Positions 48,126 to 59,587 of a stretch of 64,000 nucleotides of DNA are shown here, piece after piece. A model generated the notes under the pieces. The model made no database searches and was not told the origin of the DNA. It was given only the letters and a program-made list of their open reading frames with translations. The DNA is taken from positions 32,120 to 96,119 of the forward strand of contig JAOBSW010000939.1 in the NCBI GenBank assembly GCA_026214975.1, in the 5' to 3' direction. Numbering within the stretch: the first letter of the stretch is position 1; every line of letters starts with the position of its first letter. The translations under genes and the position numbers were made by a program. The DNA is from Gentiana macrophylla. Its lineage: Eukaryota; Streptophyta; Magnoliopsida; Gentianales; Gentianaceae.

Positions 48126-48770
48126 GTAATCAGAGAGTGACTTCACCAAATTGATCGAACCTTTGCCATTTTGGGTGTGCTCGCTTGCTAGGTAAGGCAT
48201 TGGTAACCAAATGAGTTCGCTTTCTCGATTGTTAGAATGCATCTACAATGCAATTTCAAGAAAGAAGCCACTCAACCATCTTAGTGACCAACCAAGTTAC
48301 TTCACCGATATATACCTTGAGAAAATAGCAAAGTTAAGTGTGAACAAGATCGCTTATTATACATGTGGAAAATCAAGATTTATGAAGAATTATTTTATGG
48401 AAGATTGCACACGTGGATTTTATATTACAATCGTGGAGGTTATTTTTGAATCAAGGAATGACGGCAACGCCTTTGATTCCTGGGATTTATCATTACACAC
48501 CATAATCCACTCCCCACTACACCCAAATACCGAGATTTATATACACAAAATCATGCCATTACTTCACAAAATCCTTCCATATTCAATCTGCATTCACACT
48601 ACCAAACCTCTCATATATAAACAACACTTACATTTTTTAGAAGATTTCTACGCTATTGCAATTTACAAACCTTATTTCTCTCGATAACTCAAGCTTTTTC
48701 TCAAATCTCAAACACTCCAAGACAATGGTATCATCCTCTTTAATTTCTCCAATCAAAAATACTATGAAAA
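48126..48770 (+). other. Post-pol region of copia no. 1 with a 158-codon frame and TATA-like box
   Basis: An open frame 48211-48687 begins MSSLSRLLECIYNAISRKKP and matches nothing I recognise. It is probably chance or the degenerate end of a post-pol gene. At 48613-48622 CATATATAAA resembles a TATA box, followed about 110 bp later by ATG 48725 in a good context (AGACAATGG), giving a short frame MVSSSLISPIKNT that is cut off by the N-family LTR. SIRE-type elements often carry an extra gene here, so this may be its start. Confidence 0.4.
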
Positions 48771-48842
48771 ACTTGTGCGGAGTTAAGCTAACTTAGCTGA
48801 GTATATGTCAAAACTGACTTATTCTTAACTGAGTTAACCTGA

Positions 48843-50156
48843 TGGTGGGTGTCAAACCACCAAAGATAAATTTCCCTACTTCCTATAACGAGTATAGGGT
48901 GAGCAGGATCGTCTCCACAGGGAACGGTGGATTTATTTCTCTTAAAATCGACAAAAGATAGGATTTTGGTGTTATAAACTAATAACTAATAAAAACTAAA
49001 AACGATGAAAATAAGTAAAACAAAGGTTCCAGTTAAATTCATTATATCCACCTCGATTTACTCAACTTATCACTGATGCACATATGCCTCGTTAATTCAT
49101 TGATAAACTGGTTATAGTTACCGGCACGCGCCAAGTAACCAATCTCTCCTAATTTTGTAATCGTGACGCGTCACTAATTACCATCTAATCGAAAAGACAC
49201 CCCTAGACACGGTCATAGGAGTTTGGTGTTCCGGCAAAGACTACAACTGGAGAGACCGACTCAATATTAACACACACGCTGGTTAATTTTAATTCAGATT
49301 ATTCATCTTTATGATAGCGGATTTTCCCAAATGCAAACCGAAAAACTCATATCATGTGCTACTTTTATGAAAATCACAAACGACACGGATTTTCTATTCC
49401 AACTAGCAGCATTTATTCAATGATTAAATTACTTATCTCATAAAATAACCAACCTAACCATTAATCGTAGAGACAATCAAATCAAAAGATGAATAAATAC
49501 CAACGAATAAAACGAGGAATAAGACTCAATTTGATCTCACAACTTGCATCAATCGAGGTTTCAATAATAAATTAACCTAAAAGAAAATAAATTAGAAACT
49601 CACCATAAAAATTGATTGATCCAAAATATGATTAAGAATCCTTAAGTCAGATTAAAAGGAAAATATGGCGACAATGGCCGATGAAGAATTCGCACCACCT
49701 GTTCTCAAAACCTAGATAATAAAAGTGAATTTGCTGAATGAATTTGTTTTTTTAAGTGGCCACGCCACTTCCTTTCTTTTATTTATTTATTCCTAATTAA
49801 ATATTAAAATAATAAAGAAAAAAGAAAAAGAAAAATATTATTCAACCAATAGGAAATAATGAGTCTTTTAATGATGGACCAATAGGAAATAAGCCTGCAA
49901 AATCCATCTTTTCATCCACATTGCAAACAGCCACACTTTAATGTAATGGTATGATCATACCACTTTCCTGTTTTTTTCTTCTGCAGTCACATCTTTTATA
50001 ATCTACTCTTCCATTCCATGTCACACATAATAAAAACACTCCTCCAAAGTTTATTTTCATCAAATCAGAAACAACATCAACACACCATAAAAGCGCATAT
50101 CTCTATAGAAAATAATCTCAAATCGTGATGAAATACCAATTATTTACGCCCCATCA
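48843..50156 (-). repeat. Twin-LTR copy 1
   Basis: 1314 bp. The left 780 bp are nearly identical to copy 2. From about 49628 rightwards the two are much more diverged. Confidence 0.88.
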
Positions 50157-50160
50157 AACT

Positions 50161-50175
50161 TCCCGCAACGGCGCC
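50161..50175 (-). promoter_or_regulatory. Primer-binding site between the twin LTRs
   Basis: TCCCGCAACGGCGCC on the plus strand, reading GGCGCCGTTGCGGGA on the minus strand, seven bases from copy 2. It resembles the TGGCGCCGTTGCCGGG site of Athila/Tat elements. Confidence 0.75.
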
Positions 50176-50182
50176 TAAAATT

Positions 50183-51494
50183 TGTGGGTGTCAAACCACC
50201 AAAGATAAATTTCCTACTTCCTATAACGAGTATATGGTGAGCAGGATCGCTCCCACAGGAACGGTGGATTTATTTCTCTTAAAATCGATAAAAGATAGGA
50301 TTTTGGTGTTATAAACTAATAACTAATAAAACTAAAAACGATGAAAATAAGTAAAACAAAGGTTCCAGCTTAAATTCATTATATCCACCTCGATTTACTC
50401 AATCGATCTCTCGATGCACATATGCCTCGTTAATTCATTGATAAATCGTTATAGTTACCGCACGCGCTAAGTAACCAATCTCTCCTAATTTTGGTAATCG
50501 TGACGCGTCACTAATTACCATCTAATCGAAAAGACACCCCTAGACACGGTCATAGGAGTTTGGTGTTCCGGCAAAGACTACAACTGAGAGACCCGACTCA
50601 ATATTAACACACACGCTGGTTAATTTTAATTTGATTATTCATCTTTATGATAGCGGATTTTCCCAAACATGCGAACCGAAAAACTCATATCATGTGCTAC
50701 TTTTATGAAAATCACAAACGATTATGGATTTTCTATTCCAATTCAGCGCATTTATTCAATGATTAAATTACTTATCTCGCTAAAATAACCAACCTAACCA
50801 TTAATCGTAGAGACAATCAAATCAAAAGATGAATAAATACCAACGAATAAAATGAGGAATAAGACTCAATTTGATCTCACAGCTTGCATCAATCGAGGCT
50901 TCAATAATAAATTAACCTAAAAGAAAATAAATTAGAAACTCACCATAAAAATTGATTGATCCAAAATATCATGTTGAATTCATAAAACAAATCAAAAGAA
51001 AAAGCTACCGGCACAGGTGAGTGAGCCGCTGCCGTCCTGATGATATCCTCCTTCAAAACCTAAGTAATTGTTTATTTACTGAATGAATAATCAGTGGCCA
51101 CGCCACTTTTTATTCTTTTTAATAATTTTCCTAAAATGAAATATTAAAATAATGGAGAAATTTAAAGTCAAATAATTATCCACCAATAAGAATCAAGATA
51201 AACATTAATGATCACCAATAAGATGAGAGCCTTGCAAACTTCCAAATTTGATCAACGCTGGGTTGCAAAGATATAAGTTTAATGGTATGATCATACCATT
51301 TAACCATTTTCATTCTCAGTCAAATCTTTTATAATCAGTTCTTCATTCCATGTCACACATAATAAAAACACTCTTCCAAAGCTTATTTTCATCAAATCTG
51401 CAAAACAACACCAAACACATCATAAAAGCGCATAGCTCTATAGAAAATAATCTATAAAATGCAATGAAATGCCAATAATTTATTTATCCCATCA
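50183..51494 (-). repeat. Twin-LTR copy 2
   Basis: 1312 bp, the partner of copy 1. The segment 50968-51090 is unlike copy 1 except for short anchors such as GTGGCCACGCC. Confidence 0.88.
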
Positions 51495-53040
51495 CCTCGC
51501 ACCGGATTAAATTAAACCTTTGTAAAATATGAGTTATCGCTAATATGTCGACTTAGTTTCTTGTGTTTGCCGAGTATGTGAACTAGATGAATATAACTAC
51601 AATGTAGTAAGTAAATGCGTAAATTAAATAAACAATAATTATATAGGTTCCGTGGTGTAATCTCGTCACCCTCTCTTCCTCGTGATGTAGAGGCCAAATT
51701 CACTATGTTCTTGAGGTTTACAGATACAAGACATAAAGTAAATTCTAGACACTTGATTGTCCTTCACTAACCCTAGTTTCACAATCATCCACTTCACCTT
51801 CAAAAGGTAGGATTGCTATTTGAACTAAGCTTTCTACACTAGTCCTTAGAGGGTTGAATTGCCTCTTCACCCACTCATCACAAACACAGCTTCCCGATCG
51901 CACTCAACTGCCCTTCACACCTTCTGGTGTTTCACGGCCTAAACCTTTGATTAAATCAAAGTTGAGACTTGAATCAATAACTATGATTCGATTGTGATTT
52001 GAGCTTCTTCTTCTAGATATAAAGGTTATGCACGCTCTGCTTTTCTTCAAATGATTATTCTTGATCTTTCTTTGAATGCTTATGAGCACTTGAAGAAATT
52101 TCTTGATCATGCAATAACGCATATAGCCGGAATTGTTTTTGATTACTTTCCTTAGTTTGTTCTTTCTGACTTGATTGATTCTTAGACTTCCGCACTCCTT
52201 CTTGTCTTAGAAGCGCCTATTTATAGGGTTTTCTAACGGTTAGTTCATTTGGATTTCAACTTATAGCCGTTAGTGATCCCGCTTTCTCGCTCAGATGTCA
52301 TTGTCGAAGGACACTTTTATAGACCAATTAAATTTCTTGATTTATAACGGTCTGATTTTCTTCACTAAAATTGATTTAACCATGATGTAGTCGGGCTTCG
52401 CTTTTAAGAGCATTAATCGAATTTTTACTCTTCTTCAAAATCTCAAGATTTTTCTTAATCTGATTACAATTGACTAAATCATAGTACACCATCCAATTGA
52501 TCATCCAAGATATCATTGTCCTTATGATTCTTAGGCCTTGATATAAGATCCATAAAGTCAGTTCAGGTCATCACAATTTTGCCTGAAGTCTAACTTTACA
52601 GTCTCGACTTTAGTCTTCATAAACTGAGTTTGAACCCTCAGTTCTTCTATCTTCAATAACTGAGTTTGAGCCCCGAGTTCTTTGGGCCTCCTAGATAAGC
52701 CAACTGATTTTGTACCTCAATAACTTACCTTCTTCTGGGCCTGCCTTGGTGTAATCTGAAATGCTTTTCCAAAGAACTCATATGGATCTCGCCACCTTTT
52801 AGATCTCAAATCTCTTAGATATTTAACTCAATTTCTAAGTTCGAACCTAGAATTATTACAAAGGCTTGTCCTGATTTAACTTATACAAATATCGTGACTT
52901 ATTAAATCTTATACATTGATTTCTAGACATCTTTTTGCTTTGCACTATAACAAATTAGTTATGACATTTCATCAATGGGGTCTAAAATAATAATCGAATA
53001 AGTGATGAATCATCATCAAAAATAAATTTTATTTCCAATA

Positions 53041-53944
53041 ATTTCCTTTTGATGATGTCAATACCTCCTTAAAAGCAATGCAAAAAGATAAAACAAAACA
53101 AACTGAGAAACTAAGATTTTATTAAAGATACTTAGTTACAAATACAGAGTACAATACATGAAAAGAAAGCTTCTCTTCCTTTTACTTGACAAACTTTCAT
53201 TGTCATATCTTTCAAAGTGTATTCTCTCATGGCTTCCTTAGTTGTTGTGCTTTCAATTCCATGAATACTTTCCTAGATGTTCCATAAGTTAGACATATTG
53301 TGTTTACTAAAAAATTTGCTTTTGAAAAGTACAAAGAAATACAAACACTATATGTATCGCTTTTCACTTGTACCGCCAAGAATTCCAAAACAAACTCGAT
53401 TCCTCTTTATCAACTTTTGTCGATACTTTTTCCAAAGTGCCATTTCTCTCCCATTTGCTCATTTTGTGCCAAGAATGCATAATTATCTTTTCATAATCGA
53501 GAAAAGTTGATAAAGATTGTTCTCTAGATTCTCCTTCTTTAAGGGCATTTCTTTGAAGATGTTGTAAAGACGAGCATGTAGACTAATCTTTTTCTCATTG
53601 CTTCAAAAACTTTGCAATAAGTTCCATTTCCTCATCAAGAAACCTCCTCTAGCTTTCTTCGCCTCGACCAGCTTATCATCAATGCTTTCTAAACTTTTGG
53701 CATTTCAAGCTCATTGACTTTTAACATATCTAAACTTTACCCTTATTGACATCATTCTTATCGATCAAGCTCTTGATGTAGGAGTTGAGATGTTGCTGGT
53801 TTGATGCCAATATGATTTGAGCTACAACCGAGTCTTTCATTCCAATTTCCATCAAGGTCATTCTCACAACAAAATTGTTAAGAATGCCTTCCCATCTTTC
53901 TCGCTTTTTTTTTTCCTTGAATCATTTTCAATGGTTATCTTGCA
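53041..53944 (-). other. Internal tail of the second N-family element
   Basis: ATTTCCTTTTGATGATG after the LTR matches the polypurine-tract region of N (27577-27597), followed by ACAAAACAAACTGAGAAACTAAG as in N. Minus-strand text between 53860 and 53200 (for example [44 protein letters not shown]) looks like a decayed helical protein but does not match the N reading frame clearly. The segment ends against copia no. 2 near 53945. Confidence 0.5.
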
Positions 53945-54265
53945 AATTTCAATCAAGGTGTTGCTGAATCCATTGTTGATGAGAAATTGTGACAATGTCT
54001 CATACTGTGCTCTAGTGCCTGCTTGAGTCCGTGATAGAGCCTTTTGAGCTTGTATACTTTGTCTTCTTTTCTCTTGAGTTGGAAGCCCGAGGTTGTTCCA
54101 TATGTACTTTTTTTCTTCCAGAGTCCATTTAGAAATGCACTCTAACATCCGATAAACTTTGAAGTATTTGTGAGTTGCAAAGGATAGAAAGTGTATGATT
54201 GCCGCCAATCTTGCTACTGGTGCAAAGGTTTCATCATAATCTATGCCTTTAGATTGTGAGTATCC
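53945..54265 (-). pseudogene. Copia no. 2 reverse transcriptase, N-terminal part only
   Basis: Minus-strand text [32 protein letters not shown], then SSKGSIT.. and [15 protein letters not shown] corresponds to the fingers of the copia RT (compare 41925-42150). It is truncated before the YVDD box, so no active site is present. Confidence 0.75.
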
Positions 54266-55833
54266 TTTTGCAACTAATCTAGCTTTGTTTCTGAAAACAG
54301 TTCCCTATTCATCCATTTTGTTTCTAAACACCCATTTTTTCCAATGATGTTAGCTATATCTCGGTCTATCAACAAGTTCCTGCACTGATTTTTCACAAAT
54401 TCATTGATTTCTTCTTGCATGGTTGTAATCCAATCAGCTTCTTGGATTGCATCATCTATTGTCTTGGGTTCCACCTGTGACAGAAAACAAGTTAGCAGGC
54501 TCTCCAGTTGCCTTCTAATTCTAACACATGTATGAACATCTTCAATGACTTGTTCTTCTGGATGATCACTGAGCCAATTTACGTCAGGTTGAAGTTGTGC
54601 TTGATCTGGTTCTTCTACTGTTCCTACTTGTGCATCAACTTCTTGAGTGTGTTGGTGGCCATGTGGTTGTTGCAGATGGTACTTCATCTTGATTGTCAAA
54701 GTGTGATCCATGATGGTAGCTGGTATTGTTGTATTCATGTAGACTTGTCTTTGTGTAGCTTCTTCTCCAAATGAGTGTAGGTCTTCATTGCTGATGTTTG
54801 GTTCATCAAAGACTACATGAAATGATTCTTCAATTACCAGAGTTCTTTTGTTGAGTACTCTGAAAGCTTTGCTGGTGTCTGAGTATCCCATGAATATTTT
54901 TTCATCATCTTTTTCATCAAATGTGTGAAGGTGATTCATGTTCAAAACATAACATTTAGATCCAAACATGTGTAAGTGAGATATGTTAGGTTTTCTCCCA
55001 TTCCACATTTCATAGGGATTTTTCCCATGATGTTTGTTGATGATGGATCTATTTTGAGTGTAACATGCTGTGTTTGCTACTTCAGCCCAAAATTTATTTG
55101 GTAGGCTTGCTTCTCGCTTATCATGGTTCTAATAAACTTTCCTTCAGAGTTTTGTTTCTTCATTCTCGCTACTCTATTTTGTTGTGGAGTTCCTCGCATT
55201 GATAGTTGATGTAGTAACTCCATTTTCTTCATAGTAAGTTCGATTACTTCATTTAGGAACTCGTGCCTCTGTATGATCTTATCCTCGATGATCTTCAACT
55301 CTTTTAATTTCGAATTCTTCATAGTAAACTGGGTAGCTTCTTTAGTGGGTCTCTTTTGTTCATGAATATGGTCCATGTAAACTTGGAGAAGTCATCAACC
55401 ACTACTAAAGTGTACTTCTTTCCACTTACACTCACTGGTGTAACTGGTCCAAAAAGATCCATATGTAGAAGATGTAAGATCATTGTTGTTGATTGGAGTG
55501 GATTTGTCTTGAAATAACTTTTGACCTGTTTCCCTTTCTGACATGCTTCACAAAGACTTTCCTTCTTAAAGGTAATGTCAGGTAAGCCTTCCACTAACTT
55601 GTTCTTTGACAACTTGTTGATGCTCTTGAAATTAAGATGATTTAGTCTTCTATGCCAAATCCAAAGAAGGTGATTGTTTGTTTTTGACAAGTAAGCAAGT
55701 TTCTACTATGGATGTCCTTCAATCTAACACATACATGTTGTGTTTTTCTTCCCGCAAGTACAATCAGGCCGGGTTTGGTTGTGAACCACCTTGCATCCTT
55801 CTTTGTCGAAATGCACATTGTAGCCTTTGTCAC
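54266..55833 (-). pseudogene. Copia no. 2 pre-integrase and integrase
   Basis: 55690-55319 carries LLWIWHRRLNHLNFKSIN, SLCEACQKGKQVKSYF (both Cys of the finger kept) and HMDLFGPVTPVSVSGKKYTL with the first catalytic Asp and VVVDDFSKFTWT. 55376-55077 has a broken middle with MRGTPQQNRVARMKKQNSEG, where relatives have TPQQNGVAERKN, so the catalytic Glu is lost. 55008-54274 is a clean 244-codon piece with HMFGSKCYVLNMNHLHTFDE and GYSDTSKAFRVLNKR, ending with IDDAIQEADWITTMQEEINE. Frames are broken at about 55320 and 55020. Confidence 0.87.
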
Positions 55834-56989
55834 AGTAACTGATCGATGCTTAACAGATCACAGTTCAACTCTTGACATATGCCACATTCTCAATGTTCAT
55901 ATTGTTCTTCAACATGATGCCTTCCTCTTAATTTTACCGGGTTTTCTTTTGCCTCCAAACGTGACTTTGGGTCTATCAAAAGCTTTAAAGTCACTACCAT
56001 CCTTTATTTCCTCGCCATATGTCCGAACATCCAATGTCTATGTACTGCATATCCTACAAAAATTAGGTACCCAACATTGTTTGGGTCCATACATGTTAAG
56101 AGTCGTGCCTCCTACTCCAAGTGTATATCCAAAGGATCTTTCTTGGAGGGTTGAAGTCATCAACCTCATATGTATAGGCATGGCGTAATATCTCTTGATA
56201 GAATTATTCGATACATTTCTCTACCTTTAGGTGCATTTGCATCCTTTTTCACTCTCCAATATGCAGGAGGAAACCGATTTTCATATTGCCTCTTGTATCC
56301 AGAAATATCCGGAGTTGGCCTTTCCTAAATACATGTTGCATAGCATGAAATGGTTTTTTCTTGTATTTTGGGGGTGGAACATTCCAATCATCTTCTAAAG
56401 GGTAAAGTATACCCTTACCTTTCAAGATTCTTTTGCCTTTAGTGGGCTGGTAAGACGATTTACTCGTTGTTTCACTACACCGGGTTTTGACTTCACTCGG
56501 TGCAAGATGAGTAGTTGAAACTATGGTCCGTCCCTTTTCTAAATTTAGGTCCGCTTTTGGTCCTTGGTTCAAAATTGTGTTGACCATTGTTTACTTTCTC
56601 ATATTGACTATTGTATCCAAGACAGATCCGATCCAAACCTTTTGGGGTTTGTGTCGGTTCTTTAAGTGGTGCAAAGGTGCTCTTAATCGTAAGGGGTTTT
56701 CATCTCGTGTGTCACAGCAGAGATAAGTGATCATCTGCTGGCCTATTGATCGGTTAGGTGTACTTCCTTACTAGTTTATTCAAATTTTCTACCATCCAGC
56801 TTATTTCTTTAATCTTTTATTTTCCTCTTAGATTCTCACATTCTTGTTCCGTAACTTCATGATCTGCTTGAATTTCTTCAAATCTACTCATGAGATTTTG
56901 AATTAGATATGCAATCTAATTGAAAATATAAGATTATGCAAAGGTCGATGTGGATGCATTTGAGGAAATGAACTAGATATTACCTTTGT
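55834..56989 (-). pseudogene. Copia no. 2 protease and gag-pol linker
   Basis: Degenerate minus-strand text. 56587-56249 has NLEKGRTIVSTTHLAPSEVK, QPTKGKRILKGKGILYPLED and VFRKGQLRIFLDTRGNMKIG, parallel to 39560-39843 of copia no. 1. Near 56040-55860 the protease region (compare the SRHMTGN segment of no. 1) is recognisable only from nucleotide similarity. No continuous frame. Confidence 0.65.
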
Positions 56990-58082
56990 TTATTCAATTT
57001 CCTTATCAATTAAAGACATACATGCTTTGTCATTGTCTCGAGCCGGTGCCTCCTCACCGTCATCTAAGTCATTAGCAGATGATTCTTCATTACTTTCACC
57101 ACGGTTTTCGATCTAAGTGCTTTTCTTACTCTTCCTTTTATCCGATAACTTGTATTTCTTCTTTTCTTCATCATTGTCTTTTCTTCGTGGCAATATGCCT
57201 TGAAGTGTCCTTTCTTTTGCAATTGAAGCATCCAGATTCATCATCTTTTTTCTTCATGTCTTTGCTTGAATTTGACTTCTTATTTGATAATAAGCTTCCT
57301 TTGAACTTCTTTGCTAAATCACAAATTGTTTGATCAATGAGGCAATCCGCTTCCTTAAGCTCTCGAGTCTCTTTGTCAAGTTGAGTGAGCTATTTTGCTT
57401 TGGTCGGGTGCAACCAAAGGCATTGGCCTTCAGAGCTCTCACGGTACACTATCTTCATTGTTTATCCCAAATTCATGTGCTTTTAATTGAGACATCGTGA
57501 GTCGTGTCGCTTTTTCAAGATCTATTGTGCCTTTGAGTATCGATGTGATGATCTTCCATCTTTCGTAGACCTCTCAAGATTTTCGCACAAACTTCCTTAT
57601 ATGGATATGTATGTCCTGGGCTTGTTGTAGCTCACTGATCATGCTTGAAAATCATATCCATTTGATCAATGGATTCACCGCTTTCATTTTGAAGTTCTCA
57701 AATTTTTTTGCTTTGCAACAGATAAATTTTTTTCTTTGATCGCCTCGATCCTTCATTGATCGCCCAATTTGTCCCACATCTCCTTTGCTGCTTTTGCGCC
57801 TTTGATTCTCATGTACATATTATCGTCTTCAGAGTGTTCAAGATCATGTCTTTTGCAACAAAATCAAGATTTGCTCTTCTTCTATCATCTTTGGTCCGGT
57901 CATTCTTAGGTTTTTCTATTTCCTTTTATTGATCTCGCCTCATGTCTATCACGCCATGATTTTGATTGGGCTATCGTTGATAACATCCAAAGATCTCTTC
58001 ATGAATTTCTCGCAAGATGAGACAACATTATTATTTTATATTCATCAAAATTATTAACATTGAATATGTGTACTTTAGACAT
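56990..58082 (-). pseudogene. Copia no. 2 gag
   Basis: The start ATG at 58082 on the minus strand gives MSKVHIFNVNNFDEYK, matching copia no. 1. The body is broken by many indels, but ERDLVKDIILNTLKTI-type text, WDKLGDQ, FENFKMKSGESIDQMDM and a CCHC knuckle (GCFNCK...GHFK.Y near 57245-57190, frame-shifted) are in order. 56990-57080 holds the acidic end (DDGEEAPARDNDKACM). Confidence 0.72.
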
Positions 58083-58216
58083 AAAATTTGAAGAATCCAT
58101 AGTCATGCATAAAAGGTATATATGTAAAAACACTAATTTGAAAACTACTTTGAAAGTGTGTGTGATATCTTTGTTACTGTAAATTAGATCTCAATGTGTT
58201 CGATATTAATGAACAC

Positions 58217-58229
58217 CGCCTGATACCAA
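58217..58229 (-). promoter_or_regulatory. Primer-binding site of copia no. 2
   Basis: CGCCTGATACCAA on the plus strand reads TTGGTATCAGGCG, one base from the LTR. CTG is kept here but the neighbouring CTC is altered. Confidence 0.8.
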
Positions 58230-58230
58230 T

Positions 58231-59587
58231 TGTTGGCTACAGAGAAGGGTGAAATTATAGTCGAGTTGGGGTGAAATGACTATACTAGTGTTTCAAAAAT
58301 TTCTTGTATTTAAGAGCTTTTGGGCAGCAGATAAGTCCCTTATTTAAAGTTGTTTCAAAATAGTTTATGCACACACAGAGTATGAATATAATGCAGTAAT
58401 AATATACGGTAAAGTAAAGTGCAGTAAGTAAATGAACACAAGGTTCATAGTGGTTCAGGGTGGTGTAATCCCTTAATCCACTCTTCTCCTGTGATAATTG
58501 GATGATTCACTATTGACTTTCACCAATACAATAGTGTGATTGTCCTTGGCTACATAAGTTTCACGATCTCCAAGATTATCACTCCTGGCTACAAAAGCTT
58601 CAATGACTCGCTTCAACACCGCTCCTGGGAACAAATCCTTCAAAGAGCCTATCACAATGCAACTCCTTCTCGATGGCTCGATTGGGCTTGTTTGACCTGC
58701 TTGATCAAGAGGTTGCAATCTGTTGTGGGAATTGTAGTTCAATTCTGAGTTGATCAAGTCTAGATTTATCAGTGTAGTTCAAGTATGAAGGCTTGTGAAA
58801 TTGACAGAGTTTCTTCACTTTTTTCATTGTTCGTGCATTTTTTTTCTTGTCTATCAATGCCATCTATTTATAGCCTTGAAATCCTTGAATTTGAAATTCA
58901 GTCCATTGGCTAATTAATCTAGAATAATAACTTGATTTAATTCTCGATTCCTCCTAATTTTATTCTCCTTAATTTTAGTGATCCGGATTTTCTTCAAACG
59001 CCCATCATAAAATCCGCCCTGATTGATTCTACATTAATTGCTTGATTCTCGCATTAATTCCACGCCTCGATTGAACAGCAGATGGCAAACTTGACTTTGC
59101 CATTTTTAAGTTATTGTTTGACCGGTTTAGAGAATCTTCTTCCTTTTCTGTTGATATTTCCTTTACTAGTTCTTTTAGTTAGCCGGTAAAGCTTTTACTT
59201 AACCGTTTTGCTGCTTTTTCTGCTTTGAGTTTCCAAGTATGCTTGCACTTCACTCGATCCTCTATTAGTGTCGATCACAGTACACCATATTAAAAGAATA
59301 GATTTCATCACTTGAAATATATCTTAGACTTATCCAAGGTCATCGCTGCATTCCTCGGTTATAAGTCACCCATTATGTCTTCATTCTCTCACGGCACTTG
59401 GTCGCTTTCACTTGCCGATATTATGGCTTCCACTAGGCCATCATACCGCCTAGTACAAGATTTGTCCTGACTTAACTTATACAAATGTCGACTCTAAGTA
59501 AAGACTTATACAAATATTTCTAACTTATTTCAAGCTTGCTATAATAGTTAGTATGGCCATCATCAAAACAAACAAATGTTCCTAACA
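58231..59587 (-). repeat. 5' LTR of copia no. 2
   Basis: 1357 bp, TGTTGGCTACAG to TGTTCCTAACA on the plus strand. It is an inverted homologue of 36510-37923. It shares GGTGGTGTAATCCC and CTTCTCCTGTG with the N LTRs. Confidence 0.88.

Larger units (their letters stand above)
36510..48770 (+). mobile_element. SIRE/Maximus-like Ty1/copia element no. 1, 3' truncated
   Basis: It has a 1.4-kb 5' LTR, an iMet primer-binding site, gag with CCHC knuckle, integrase, RT and RNase H in copia order (integrase before RT), then a 0.6-kb post-pol region. The Ale-like element 42706-47690 interrupts the RNase H. No 3' LTR is present. The sequence changes to an N-family LTR near 48770. The LTR size, the long gag-pol linker and a post-pol region place it near the SIRE/Maximus branch. 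The open reading frame is broken many times. Confidence 0.82.
48843..51494 (-). mobile_element. Twin-LTR element with a 26-bp interior
   Basis: Two repeats of 1314 bp (48843-50156) and 1312 bp (50183-51494), each starting TGGTGGGTGTC/TGTGGGTGTC and ending CCCATCA, are separated by only 26 bp. That interior reads on the minus strand as a primer-binding site, AGGCGCCGTTGCGGG, as used by Athila/Tat-type Ty3 elements. The flanks CCTGA / CCTCG may be a TSD altered at CTG. The LTR text GTGAGCAGGATCG.TCCCACAGG...ACGGTGG is of the kind seen in Tat-type elements. No polypurine tract or gene is present. Confidence 0.75.
48771..53040 (-). repeat. Second N-family LTR, interrupted by the twin-LTR element
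   Basis: 48771-48842 (CTTGTGCGGAGTTAAGCTAACTTAGC) aligns with the N LTR segment CTTGTGTGGAGTTCAGTTAGC near 25990. The alignment resumes at 51500 (CACCGGATTAAATTAAACC against CAGCGGATAAAACTAGCC) and runs to 53040, where TTATTTCCAATA corresponds to the N LTR end ATATTTCCAACA. The first roughly 150 bp of the LTR are missing on the left. It is clearly more diverged than the two LTRs of N are from each other, so it is an older or distinct subfamily. Confidence 0.75.
53945..59587 (-). mobile_element. SIRE/Maximus-like copia element no. 2, 3' truncated, inverted to no. 1
   Basis: The 5' LTR (58231-59587), a primer-binding site, gag and pol on the minus strand are of the same family as copia no. 1. 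The integrase C-terminal text (RKPNISHLHMFG, LNKRTLVIEES) is nearly the same in both. Pol stops in the RT near 53945 ([13 protein letters not shown]), where the N-family tail begins. The rest of RT, RNase H and the 3' LTR are absent. The 5' LTR is inserted in a plant mobile domain fragment. Confidence 0.83.

Noticed and set aside
48843..51494. Twin 1.3-kb repeats considered as a satellite array
   Set aside because: Only two units, with LTR-like ends and a primer-binding site exactly between them.
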